From assembly GCA_946186925.1 (NCBI GenBank), contig CAMHPA010000017.1, positions 1 to 46,769 on the forward strand: a stretch of DNA of 46,769 nt, read 5' to 3'. Position 1 is the first letter of the stretch; each line of letters opens with the position of its first letter. The notes below the pieces were generated by a model. That model did not search any database and was not told the DNA's origin. It worked only from the letters and a program-made list of their open reading frames with translations. The translations under genes and the position numbers were made by a program. The stretch comes from an uncultured Bacteroidota bacterium. Its GTDB lineage: Bacteria; Bacteroidota; Bacteroidia; Bacteroidales; SZUA-534. Positions 26,597 to 33,923 of the stretch are shown piece after piece.

Positions 26597-28462
26597 CTAC
26601 AAATCAAGCTGGCCTTGTTTGAAATAATTGGCTACCAGTTCGGCCTTGGCGTGGCCGATAATCTTTTCGAGCGTTTCTAGCGACGCGGCGCGCATTGCGT
26701 CAACGGTTTTCAGCTCGTTGAAGAGCGCTTCTTTGGTCTTGTCACCGATACCTTTAATGCCGTCGAGTTCCGACACAAGGAATGCTTTTGAGCGTTTGTT
26801 GCGGTGGAAGGTGATGGCCGCGCGGTGAACCTCCTCCTGCATTCCTGCAAAGAATCGGAAAATGTCGTCGGTACGGCGTATCTCAATGTGTTTCGGCGGA
26901 AATCCGATTAGAAGTTCGTTGGTTGAGTGCTTGTCGTTTTTGGCAAGCCCCAGTATGGGAATATTCAACCCGAGAGCGTCTTCCGTAGCCTGACGGATTG
27001 ACTCCATTTGCCCCACACCGCCGTCGGCGACAATCAGGTCTGGCAGGGGTTGCGCCTCGGCCATAAGACGGGAGTAGCGGCGGTTTACCACTTCAAACAT
27101 TGAAGCGTAATCGTCGGGACCCTCAACAGTTTTTATGTTGAACAGCCGGTAGTCTTTTTTCGACGGCTTTCCGTCTTTATAAACAACACAGGCGGCAACC
27201 GGAAACGCGCCCTGAATGTTTGAGTTGTCGAAAATCTCTATGTAGCGCGGAATGTTGGGCAGATGCAGTTTTTTCTGAACCGACACCAGTAGGTCGATAG
27301 GATTGTTACGGTTGTGCAGGGCGCTGCGCTTGAGTTTCTCAACGGCGTACATGTGCGCGTTTTTCTCGCACAGTTCAAGCAGTTTTTTCTTGTCGCCGCG
27401 CTGCGGAACAACAAAGTTTATGTTGTCGAGGCTGAAGTCGATTTCGAACGGCACAATAATCTCTGCCGAGGTGCTCAGCCGCCGTTGCCGCGCCTCCTCA
27501 ATGACCGATAGCAGCAGCGAGTCGAGTTCCTCCTCAATCCGTTTTCTCATTTCGAAGGTGTGCACCTGCACAATGGCGCCGTTCACCACCTTCATAAAAC
27601 TGATGTAGGCGCAGTCGTCGTCGTCATATATTGCAAAGACATCGACATTGTGTATTGTTGGACTGACAACCGTCGATTTGCTCTGGAACTCCGACAGCTT
27701 GTCGATTTTGTTCTTAACCTTCTGTGCCTCTTCAAATTTGTACTCCTTGCTTAGAGCGTTCATTTTCGACTTCAGCAGCTCGATGACCTCGTTCGAGTTG
27801 CCCTTCAGAATCTCTTTTATGTTGCTGATGGCCTCGGCGTAATCCTCCTCCGTCTGCAGTCCCTCGCAGGGGCCCAGGCAGTTGCCGATGTGGTGCTCAA
27901 GACAGATTTTGTAGCGGCCTTTGGCAATGGCGTCGCGGCTTAAATTGAGCGCGCAGGTGCGGATGGGATAGAGCCGCCTTATGAGTTCCAGCAGCGTTTT
28001 CAGCGCAAAGCCCGACGTGTACGGCCCGAAGTACGATGAGCCGTCGCGGATGAAGTTGCGCGTTGAGAAGATGCGCGGGAACGGCTCGTTTTTTATGCAA
28101 ATCCACGGATAGGTCTTGTCGTCTTTCAGCAGCGAGTTGTAGCGCGGCTGATATTTCTTAATCAGGTTGTTTTCAAGCAGAAGCGCGTCCTGCTCGGTAT
28201 CGACCACAATATGCTTGATGTCGGCAATGTTACGCACCAGAATCCGCACCTTGGCGCGGTCCTGATACTTGTTGAAGTACGACGACACGCGCCGCTTCAG
28301 CCGTTTGGCCTTGCCAACGTAGATGATGGTTCCGTTCTTGTCCAGATACTGATAGACGCCAGGGCTTTCGGGCAGCACGGCAACCAGTTCTTTTAGGCGG
28401 GCGATATGTTCGTCGGGGGATTGCAAGGTATTTTTGATTTTTGATTTGAACGCAGATGACAC
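26597..28462 (-). CDS. uvrC: UvrABC excinuclease subunit C
   Basis: This is the 621-residue nuclease of nucleotide excision repair, which makes the 3' and 5' incisions around lesions delivered by UvrA/UvrB. Domains in order are: GIY-YIG endonuclease at ~30-110 (SPGVYQYLDKNGTIIYVGKA), a Cys-containing region (CLEHHIGNCLGPCEG, ~190-205), a UVR motif (~205-245), the RNase H-like UvrC core (EIFDNSNIQGAFPVAACVV, LIVADGGVGQ), and a C-terminal helix-hairpin-helix (LDGIKGIGDKTKEALF). The length is normal. It is single on the minus strand, with no clear promoter in the repeat-rich DNA upstream. Confidence 0.98.
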   Translation of the reverse strand: MSSAFKSKIKNTLQSPDEHIARLKELVAVLPESPGVYQYLDKNGTIIYVGKAKRLKRRVSSYFNKYQDRAKVRILVRNIADIKHIVVDTEQDALLLENNLIKKYQPRYNSLLKDDKTYPWICIKNEPFPRIFSTRNFIRDGSSYFGPYTSGFALKTLLELIRRLYPIRTCALNLSRDAIAKGRYKICLEHHIGNCLGPCEGLQTEEDYAEAISNIKEILKGNSNEVIELLKSKMNALSKEYKFEEAQKVKNKIDKLSEFQSKSTVVSPTIHNVDVFAIYDDDDCAYISFMKVVNGAIVQVHTFEMRKRIEEELDSLLLSVIEEARQRRLSTSAEIIVPFEIDFSLDNINFVVPQRGDKKKLLELCEKNAHMYAVEKLKRSALHNRNNPIDLLVSVQKKLHLPNIPRYIEIFDNSNIQGAFPVAACVVYKDGKPSKKDYRLFNIKTVEGPDDYASMFEVVNRRYSRLMAEAQPLPDLIVADGGVGQMESIRQATEDALGLNIPILGLAKNDKHSTNELLIGFPPKHIEIRRTDDIFRFFAGMQEEVHRAAITFHRNKRSKAFLVSELDGIKGIGDKTKEALFNELKTVDAMRAASLETLEKIIGHAKAELVANYFKQGQLDL

Positions 28463-28590
28463 AGATTTAACAGATTAACGCAGATTCTTATCTAATCACA
28501 AACTAAACAGCAAAGCACTAAACTTTAAACTTTTAACCCTGTTAAACATTAAACTAAACCTTCTCAACCCTCACCACTAAACTCTCACCC
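28453..28590. repeat. Degenerate tandem oligomer array (9-mers, then 7-mers)
   Basis: CAGAT recurs at 28453, 28462, 28471 and 28481 (spacings 9, 9, 10). Heptamers ending in TAAAC follow at 28502-28508 and 28517-28530. At 28563-28590 four heptamers are in exact phase: CTCAACC, CTCACCA, CTAAACT, CTCACCC. The block fills the gap between uvrC and the NifX-like gene and has no coding appearance. Confidence 0.6.
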
Positions 28591-28621
28591 TTTCGATTCA
28601 CCAGTTAACCGATTAAACAAT

Positions 28622-28969
28622 CTAATGGCACTCGTGATGCTGGCAGCCAATGCCCGAATCGGCCAGTGTGTTGTTCAGATAGGCTTCGGCAACTTCCTGC
28701 ACATTGCCCGAGCAGCCGCGAATCACCATAATGTTCTGCGCGTTGAGCACGTTGAGCGCGCCGTCGCCCATATTGCCGGCGAGCATCACATTCACGCCCA
28801 TCTGCCGCAGCACAAAGGCAATGTTGCTCTTGCAACCGCAGCCTTCGGGCGACGGAACGGTCTCGGTGCCAGTAATCTGCTTGTTTTCAACTGTATAGAC
28901 GGTATATTCCTTGCAGTGTCCGAAATGGTCATCCACGCGGCCATCGCGAGTGGGGATTGCTATTTTCAT
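28622..28969 (-). CDS. NifX/NifB-type iron-molybdenum-cofactor-binding domain protein
   Basis: This 115-residue protein has the dinitrogenase iron-molybdenum cofactor binding fold: an N-terminal strand (MKIAIPTRDGRVDDHFGHCKEY), a central VNVMLAGNMGDGALNVL, and a C-terminal CSGNVQEVAEAYL. It carries extra potential metal ligands: GCGCK in the middle and a CQHHECH tail at the end. No nitrogenase gene is nearby, so it probably belongs to the widespread stand-alone family linked to iron-sulfur or metal-cluster handling. The frame extends to 28993, but MKIAIP at 28969 is the family's usual start and lies 21 nt from a -7 element. Confidence 0.88.
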   Translation of the reverse strand: MKIAIPTRDGRVDDHFGHCKEYTVYTVENKQITGTETVPSPEGCGCKSNIAFVLRQMGVNVMLAGNMGDGALNVLNAQNIMVIRGCSGNVQEVAEAYLNNTLADSGIGCQHHECH

Positions 28970-28990
28970 ATCAGTGTGTTTTGTTTCGGG

Positions 28991-28998
28991 CAAAGATA
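28991..28998 (-). promoter_or_regulatory. -7 element for the NifX-like gene
   Basis: The plus-strand CAAAGATA reads TATCTTTG on the minus strand (TAnnTTTG), 21 nt upstream of the chosen ATG. It would be internal to the longer frame, which supports the shorter start. Confidence 0.55.
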
Positions 28999-29114
28999 GA
29001 GTTTTTTGAAGAGTATTGGTGGCAAGGCATACTATGTAAAGTGTTAAACATTTTTTGCCCTTTGGTCGAACCGCAACATTTTATGTTTAGCTTAGTCGCC
29101 AAAATATAAACAAA

Positions 29115-30359
29115 ATGAGCAACACACAAGAACGCACCAGCATCACCGGAATGAGCACCCTGACGTTTATGTTCTTCTCGTTCGGGTTTGTGACCACAAT
29201 GAACAACATTCTGATTCCGTATATGCAGACCCTTTTCAGCCTGACCAACGCGCAGGCGATGTTCATCAATATGGTCTGGTATGGGGCTTACGGCGTGGGC
29301 TCAATTCCGTCGTCGGCCATCACCGAGCGGTTCGGCTACAAGCGCGGAATGCTCATTGGGCTGATGATTTGCGCTCTGGGCGGATTTCTTTACTACCCCG
29401 CCGCACTTATGGTCAGCTACCCCTTCTTCCTGACCGCCACTTTTGTGCTGGCGCTGGGCATAACGCTGCTGCAAGTGGCTGTCAATCCGTATGTTGTTGA
29501 GATAGGGCCGCACCGCACCACCGCAATGCGGATGAACATTGTGGGCACGGCAAGCTCAACGGCCCGAATGATTGCGCCGCTGGTTGGCACGGCACTGTTT
29601 CTGGGCACCATCAGTCAGATTATCCCCGACAACACTCTGCCCGTGAGCGACGCACAACGGTCGGCTCTGGCGCAGTCGCTGCAGATGCCTTACCTGTCGA
29701 TTGGCGCGGCGTTTCTGGTTCTGCTCATCATTATCAGTCTGATAAAACTGCCCGTCATCACGCACCAAACCGACGACCGCGGAACCATTGCGAAAGCGTG
29801 GCAGCACCGCCACTTGCGCTACGGCGTGCTGGCCATCTTCATCTACGAAGGCATTGAGATTGCCATTCCGAGTTTTATGGTGCAGTACGCCACCGACAGC
29901 AGCATTCTGGGCGTTGACGAGTCGCGGGCGGCCACATTCATCACCTTCTATTTCCTGGCGATGCTTGCGGGACGTTTCACGGGCATTTTTGTGATGAAGC
30001 GCGTCACCGACAAGGTGGCCCTTTCGGCATACGCTGCCGCGGGAATCGTGCTGGTGGCCTTCGGGCTGCTCTTCCACGGACCTGTGGCCATTGTGGCGCT
30101 CATTGCTTCGGGATTGTGCCAAAGCGTGATGTGGGGCAACATTTTCGGCCTTGCCACCCGCGGGCTTGATTATCTTACAAATAAGGCTACAAGCCTGATG
30201 CTCACCGCGATAGCAGGCGGCGGAATCATCACTGTGGCGATGGGTGCCGTGGCCGACCATTTCGGCGTCAAGGCGGCGCTTTTCATAATGATTCCGCTCT
30301 ATGTTTATATGATTTGGTATGCGCGCTCGGCCGAGAAAATGATGGAAAAAACATATTAG
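29115..30359 (+). CDS. Sugar MFS transporter, FHS family (FucP/GluP-like)
   Basis: This is a 414-residue inner-membrane proton symporter with about 12 hydrophobic segments. The block LALGITLLQVAVNPYVVEIG is the signature of the fucose/glucose-galactose (FHS) branch of the major facilitator superfamily, as is FMFFSFGFVTTMNNILIPY near the N-terminus. The later half contains GRFTGIFVMKRVTDK and LATRGLDYLTNKAT. Substrates are probably hexoses or fucose, but the exact sugar cannot be read from the sequence. The gene stands alone. A weak promoter (TTTG at 29061, TATGTTTA at 29082) precedes it. Confidence 0.9.
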   Translation: MSNTQERTSITGMSTLTFMFFSFGFVTTMNNILIPYMQTLFSLTNAQAMFINMVWYGAYGVGSIPSSAITERFGYKRGMLIGLMICALGGFLYYPAALMVSYPFFLTATFVLALGITLLQVAVNPYVVEIGPHRTTAMRMNIVGTASSTARMIAPLVGTALFLGTISQIIPDNTLPVSDAQRSALAQSLQMPYLSIGAAFLVLLIIISLIKLPVITHQTDDRGTIAKAWQHRHLRYGVLAIFIYEGIEIAIPSFMVQYATDSSILGVDESRAATFITFYFLAMLAGRFTGIFVMKRVTDKVALSAYAAAGIVLVAFGLLFHGPVAIVALIASGLCQSVMWGNIFGLATRGLDYLTNKATSLMLTAIAGGGIITVAMGAVADHFGVKAALFIMIPLYVYMIWYARSAEKMMEKTY

Positions 30360-30370
30360 GTGTTGGAATT

Positions 30371-30546
30371 CAAGCATTAGGTACTAGGCATTAGGCACTA
30401 GGTATAAGTGAATTATGAATCATTACACTTTACACATTAATCATTACTCAATTTTGTCCGTAGTCTGAAGTCCAAAACTAAACGATTCATCAATCAAGTA
30501 AAGCTACGAAAAACTTATAACTCAATAACTTAGAACTTAAAACTCA
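30371..30546. repeat. Heptameric tandem-repeat region upstream of the DUF2461 gene
   Basis: Several heptamer runs keep exact 7-nt phase. At 30378-30405: TAGGTAC, TAGGCAT, TAGGCAC, TAGGTAT. At 30410-30451: six TAnnCAT-like units. At 30456-30476: GTCCGTA, GTCTGAA, GTCCAAA. At 30512-30546: AACTTAT, AACTCAA, TAACTTA, GAACTTA, AAACTCA. The last run ends one base before the ATG at 30548. No usual -7 element is visible in between. Confidence 0.75.
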
Positions 30547-30547
30547 A

Positions 30548-31225
30548 ATGATAAACCCCGCCAACAACATAATGCCGTTTCTGGCCGCCTTGCAGCAGAA
30601 CAACAACAAGCCGTGGTTCGACCAAAACCGCGACTGGTTCAAGGCTGCGCAGGCCGATTTCAGCCAATTGATTACCGATGTGATTGAAATTCTGTCGGAT
30701 ACCGAGCCCAAGTTTGCCGGCTTAACGGCCAAAGAGTGCATCTACCGCATCTATCGCGACCTGCGCTTCTCGCCCGACAAAACGCCGTACAAGACCAATT
30801 TTTCGGCCAACATCGCGCCCGGCGGCAAGAACAGCCCCAAGAGCGGATTCTACGTTCAGTTTGAGCCCAACAACCTGTCGATGTGCGGCGGCGGGCTTTG
30901 GATTGAAGACAAAAACATCTTGAAAGCCGTCCGCAACGAACTCTGCATTGTGCCCGAAGATTTGGCGGAAATACTTGAATCGAAAGATTTTAAGCACTAT
31001 TTCAATGGATTGTGGGACTATCAGAAACTGAAAAAATTGCCCGTGGGCTACGAAATCAGTCCCGAACACGCCGATTTGCTTAAGTACAAGCACTTTATTG
31101 CCATCAACTATCTTACCGACGAGCAGGTTGCCAGCCCCAATCTGTATGAGCACATCGCCAACGTGCACCGCACTTTGCACCCGATGTGCCGGCTGCTTGA
31201 CGACATTATTGGAGAAGAAATTTAG
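30548..31225 (+). CDS. DUF2461 family protein
   Basis: This 225-residue cytosolic protein matches the DUF2461 (TIGR02453) family. Recognisable blocks are the N-terminal FLAALQQNNNKPWFDQNRDW, YRIYRDLRFSPDKTPYKTNF in the middle, and GGGLWIEDKNILKAVR. The family's biochemical function is not established. No signal peptide or membrane segment is present. Heptamer repeats run up to its start codon, so its leader is unusual. It ends 15 nt from the convergent birA. Confidence 0.9.
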   Translation: MINPANNIMPFLAALQQNNNKPWFDQNRDWFKAAQADFSQLITDVIEILSDTEPKFAGLTAKECIYRIYRDLRFSPDKTPYKTNFSANIAPGGKNSPKSGFYVQFEPNNLSMCGGGLWIEDKNILKAVRNELCIVPEDLAEILESKDFKHYFNGLWDYQKLKKLPVGYEISPEHADLLKYKHFIAINYLTDEQVASPNLYEHIANVHRTLHPMCRLLDDIIGEEI

Positions 31226-31240
31226 GATGAGGGTTTTTGA

Positions 31241-32023
31241 TTACACCAATTCCGCTATATCCGGCATATTTTTCCCAACGTCAAACTTGTCTGCAAAAGC
31301 CACTTCTTTAAACCAAAACTGACGCTGGCCAGCATCAGTAGTAATGGTAAGACGGCCGTTGGGTTCAACAGTCTCAATACTCCCGATGAAACGTCCGCCA
31401 TCTGGTGTAACAAATTCGTGCGGCTCGCCACGGCGGTAAAGGCGCTCAAGGTAGGCGTCGTTTATTTTGTCATCCCATCCATCGGCTAGCAACTGATACC
31501 AAAGTCCTATTTGCTGCAACAATTTGGACAACTCGGCAGTCAGGTCGAATTTTTTATCGAAGATGTTGAACATCGACACGGGGTTTGGTGCATCGCTTAT
31601 AAAGGTTTCCTGATTGACATTCAGCCCGATACCCACTATCGAATAGACAATTTGACTGCCCATTAGCTGATTCTCGATTAGTGTGCCGCAAATCTTGCTA
31701 TCGAAATGATAAATATCGTTTGGCCACTTGATTCGGAAGATTCCACCTGTCGATTCAAGATAATCGGATATGGCCAGCGACACCACCTTTGAAATCATAA
31801 ACATCCGATCGGCTTTCAAAAAATCGGGACGTAGCAACACGCTGAAAGTCAGATTTTGTCCTGGCTGGCTCTCCCAAACTGCTCCAATCTGCCCGCGACC
31901 CGCAGTCTGTGCCACAGCAACCACAGTATAGCCCTCAGGCAGAGGCTCGCGATCAGCCAAACTCTTAAGCAACTCGTTGGTCGAGAGTGTCTCGCTGACT
32001 TTATCGATTTTGAAGTCAATCAT
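31241..32023 (-). CDS. birA: Biotin--[acetyl-CoA carboxylase] ligase, class I
   Basis: This 260-residue enzyme activates biotin with ATP and attaches it to the biotin carboxyl carrier protein. The catalytic core shows STNELLKSL, the biotinyl-AMP loop AGRGQIGAVWES, and KWPNDIYHFDSKICGTLIE with the active-site Lys, followed by a C-terminal SH3-like domain (~210-255). The N-terminal DNA-binding winged helix of bifunctional BirA is absent, so this is a pure ligase rather than a repressor. Here the usual GRGR loop reads GRGQ, a mild variation. It lies downstream of the two-component genes, separated by heptamer repeats. Confidence 0.94.
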   Translation of the reverse strand: MIDFKIDKVSETLSTNELLKSLADREPLPEGYTVVAVAQTAGRGQIGAVWESQPGQNLTFSVLLRPDFLKADRMFMISKVVSLAISDYLESTGGIFRIKWPNDIYHFDSKICGTLIENQLMGSQIVYSIVGIGLNVNQETFISDAPNPVSMFNIFDKKFDLTAELSKLLQQIGLWYQLLADGWDDKINDAYLERLYRRGEPHEFVTPDGGRFIGSIETVEPNGRLTITTDAGQRQFWFKEVAFADKFDVGKNMPDIAELV

Positions 32024-32033
32024 CTATTTAAAA

Positions 32034-32134
32034 GTTAAACGGTTAGAGGTAAGGGGTTAGAATCTTTGATGTTAGTTTTTCGTCATTATCACATTTCTTC
32101 TCAACACTAAACACTCACTTCACGCCACTCTAAA
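32034..32134. repeat. Heptameric arrays between birA and the response-regulator gene
   Basis: GTTAAAC, GGTTAGA, GGTAAGG and GGTTAGA lie in exact phase at 32034-32061. A second run at 32100-32134 reads CTCAACA, CTAAACA, CTCACTT, CACGCCA, CTCTAAA and overlaps the response-regulator stop by five bases. The second run resembles the CTCAACC-type heptamers at 28563-28590. Confidence 0.65.
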
Positions 32135-32777
32135 TGCTTATCAGCTTGTTCTTTATGGCGTACATGATAAGTTCGGCGGTATTCTTTGAGTTGGTTTTCG
32201 AAAGCAGATTTGAGCGATGTTTATCAACTGTCCGTTTACTAATGAACAGCGAGTCGGCAATCTCCTGATTCGAAAAGCCTTTGCATATGTCTTGCAGCAC
32301 CTGATGTTCGCGCTTTGAGAGTGTTGTGACTTCAGTTTCCGCCTCACGGTGCGGATTGAACCTTTTGATGACGTTGTAGAGGACCTCGGGCGCGAAATAG
32401 CTGTTGCCCGCCGCCACCTGCTCAATGGCTTCTGTAACATCTTTAATATCAGAGTTTTTGAGCAGAAAACCTTTGGCGCCGGCGTTAATCATCTCATAAT
32501 AATAGTCTTCCTCGCCGAACATCGACAAGGCAATTATTTTCAAACCCGGGACCTTGACAATAGCGGCTTGTGTGGCCTCAACACCATTCATCACGGGCAT
32601 ACTGATGTCCATCAGCACCACATCGGGAGCATTGTTAATAGTCAGACTGTCAATGAAATCCTTGCCGTTCGAGGCTTCTATCATCACATTGTAGCGCTGT
32701 GAGTTGGCTAACAGCAGTTTCAAACCATTACGGAAGAGCGTGTGATCGTCGACTAAAGCTATTTGCAAGGTGTCCAT
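32130..32777 (-). CDS. NarL/FixJ-family response regulator
   Basis: This 215-residue two-component regulator has a receiver domain at 1-~120 with acidic pair D10-D11, phosphoacceptor D57 (VVLMDISMP) and the conserved K in KGFLLKNSD. A LuxR-type helix-turn-helix follows at ~150-215 (LSKREHQVLQDICKGFSNQEIA, FISKRTVDKHRSNLL). It should bind DNA when phosphorylated by the kinase encoded 2 nt upstream. Target genes cannot be inferred. No adjacent effector operon is evident. Confidence 0.95.
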   Translation of the reverse strand: MDTLQIALVDDHTLFRNGLKLLLANSQRYNVMIEASNGKDFIDSLTINNAPDVVLMDISMPVMNGVEATQAAIVKVPGLKIIALSMFGEEDYYYEMINAGAKGFLLKNSDIKDVTEAIEQVAAGNSYFAPEVLYNVIKRFNPHREAETEVTTLSKREHQVLQDICKGFSNQEIADSLFISKRTVDKHRSNLLSKTNSKNTAELIMYAIKNKLISI

Positions 32778-32779
32778 TT

Positions 32780-33748
32780 TCAGATTTTTACTTTGATAAC
32801 TGCATGGAATCCTTCGCCGGGAGCGCTGTTGAAGACAAACAAACCATTGATTGAATTCAGTCGCGAGGCGATGTTCGACAAACCCATGCCGCTGTTGGGC
32901 TCCGCCACTGATTTCTCACTGTCGAATCCACATCCGTTGTCATCGTACTTGATAACGAGCGTACGCTGGATTTTTTCAAGGCTGATGTTTACCTCGGTGG
33001 CGTTGGCGTGTTTTATTGTATTATTAATCATCTCACAAGTGGCACGATACAAAACTGTTTCAATGTTCGAGTCGAAACGGTCAGCATCGGTGAGTGATGT
33101 GTCAAAACTGATGTTGATAGATTTCGACTGGCTCACTTTGAATACGAAATTTTTGATTGCGCTGGCCAAGCCGAAGTTGGTGAGCACATGCGGGCTCAGG
33201 TTGTTCGAAATTTCCTTGATGCTCTCAACGGCATCGTTTATAACATTGTTGGCGTTCTCGAGAATCTGCCTCGAGTGGTCGTCGCGCTCATACTGCAGCA
33301 GGGCCGACATTGTCATTCGCGCTGTCGATAACAGCGGGCCAAGTCCGTCGTGAAGGTCCTTGGCAAAGCGTCTGCGCTCGCGCTCCTCAGTCTGAATGAT
33401 AGCCCGTACTAAACGGCGCTCCGAGCGTTTGCGTTCACGCTCGGCACGGCTCAGTGTGTAGAACATCTCGCCAATCAAGAAAACTCCGGCTGTGAACAGA
33501 AATGCGATAACCACGCCCAGCCAGTCATCGGCCGGCCGCAGATAGAACGAAAAATCATCGTTAAGAAACTGCATCAGTTTGATAATCATTTTGATAGCCA
33601 TCAGAATAAAACCAACCGAAATGAAAATCCACGACGCACGGTATTTTGTGACGCGTACAAGCCTGATAGCCAAAACTGCCGCAACAATCTGCAGCGTTAT
33701 CGATATTATAAGTGCTACTAAACGAATCATTCTAAATAAAATTAGCAA
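32780..33748 (-). CDS. Membrane sensor histidine kinase (NarL partner, HisKA_3 type)
   Basis: This 322-residue kinase begins with three to four hydrophobic segments (~5-30, 38-62, 77-95) and almost no periplasmic domain. A short coiled coil (RAERERKRSERRLVR) follows. The dimerisation/phosphoacceptor motif is ERRRFAKDLHDGLGPLLS with His133, followed by an HATPase domain (N-box CEMINNTIKHANA, YDDNGCGFD, GMGLSNIASRL). Such kinases often sense membrane-associated or intracellular cues. It is co-transcribed with the response regulator (2-nt gap). Confidence 0.93.
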   Translation of the reverse strand: MLILFRMIRLVALIISITLQIVAAVLAIRLVRVTKYRASWIFISVGFILMAIKMIIKLMQFLNDDFSFYLRPADDWLGVVIAFLFTAGVFLIGEMFYTLSRAERERKRSERRLVRAIIQTEERERRRFAKDLHDGLGPLLSTARMTMSALLQYERDDHSRQILENANNVINDAVESIKEISNNLSPHVLTNFGLASAIKNFVFKVSQSKSINISFDTSLTDADRFDSNIETVLYRATCEMINNTIKHANATEVNISLEKIQRTLVIKYDDNGCGFDSEKSVAEPNSGMGLSNIASRLNSINGLFVFNSAPGEGFHAVIKVKI

Positions 33749-33793
33749 TTACAAACTTAAACGAAAATCGGTAATTCTGTTGTTCAGGATGAA

Positions 33794-33801
33794 CAAAAAT
33801 A
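33794..33801 (-). promoter_or_regulatory. -7 element for the two-component operon
   Basis: The plus-strand CAAAAATA gives TATTTTTG on the minus strand, 46 nt upstream of the kinase start, in the region shared with hflX. Confidence 0.5.
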
Positions 33802-33892
33802 GAAAATAGCATTTATCGCATCCTAAAACGTTATTCGAACAACACCGGCTCGCTAATGCAACAACCATTTCTTTTTTTAAACCAATAAATTG

Positions 33893-33900
33893 TACTTTTG
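33893..33900 (+). promoter_or_regulatory. -7 element for hflX
   Basis: TACTTTTG (TAnnTTTG) lies 23 nt before the hflX ATG at 33924. Confidence 0.6.
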
Positions 33901-33923
33901 CGCACTTTATTGCAGGCGGAAAT

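Noticed and set aside
28622-28969. The NifX-like gene as part of a nitrogen-fixation cluster
   Set aside because: No nif structural or assembly gene lies in the window, and stand-alone members of this family are common.
29556-30377. A 273-codon minus-strand frame opposite the sugar transporter
   Set aside because: It lies wholly over a well-supported transporter gene, and its composition is skewed to His, Gln and Arg.
30371-30546. CRISPR array in the repeat-rich gap
   Set aside because: The units are 7 nt with no spacers of constant length, no long identical repeats and no cas genes nearby.
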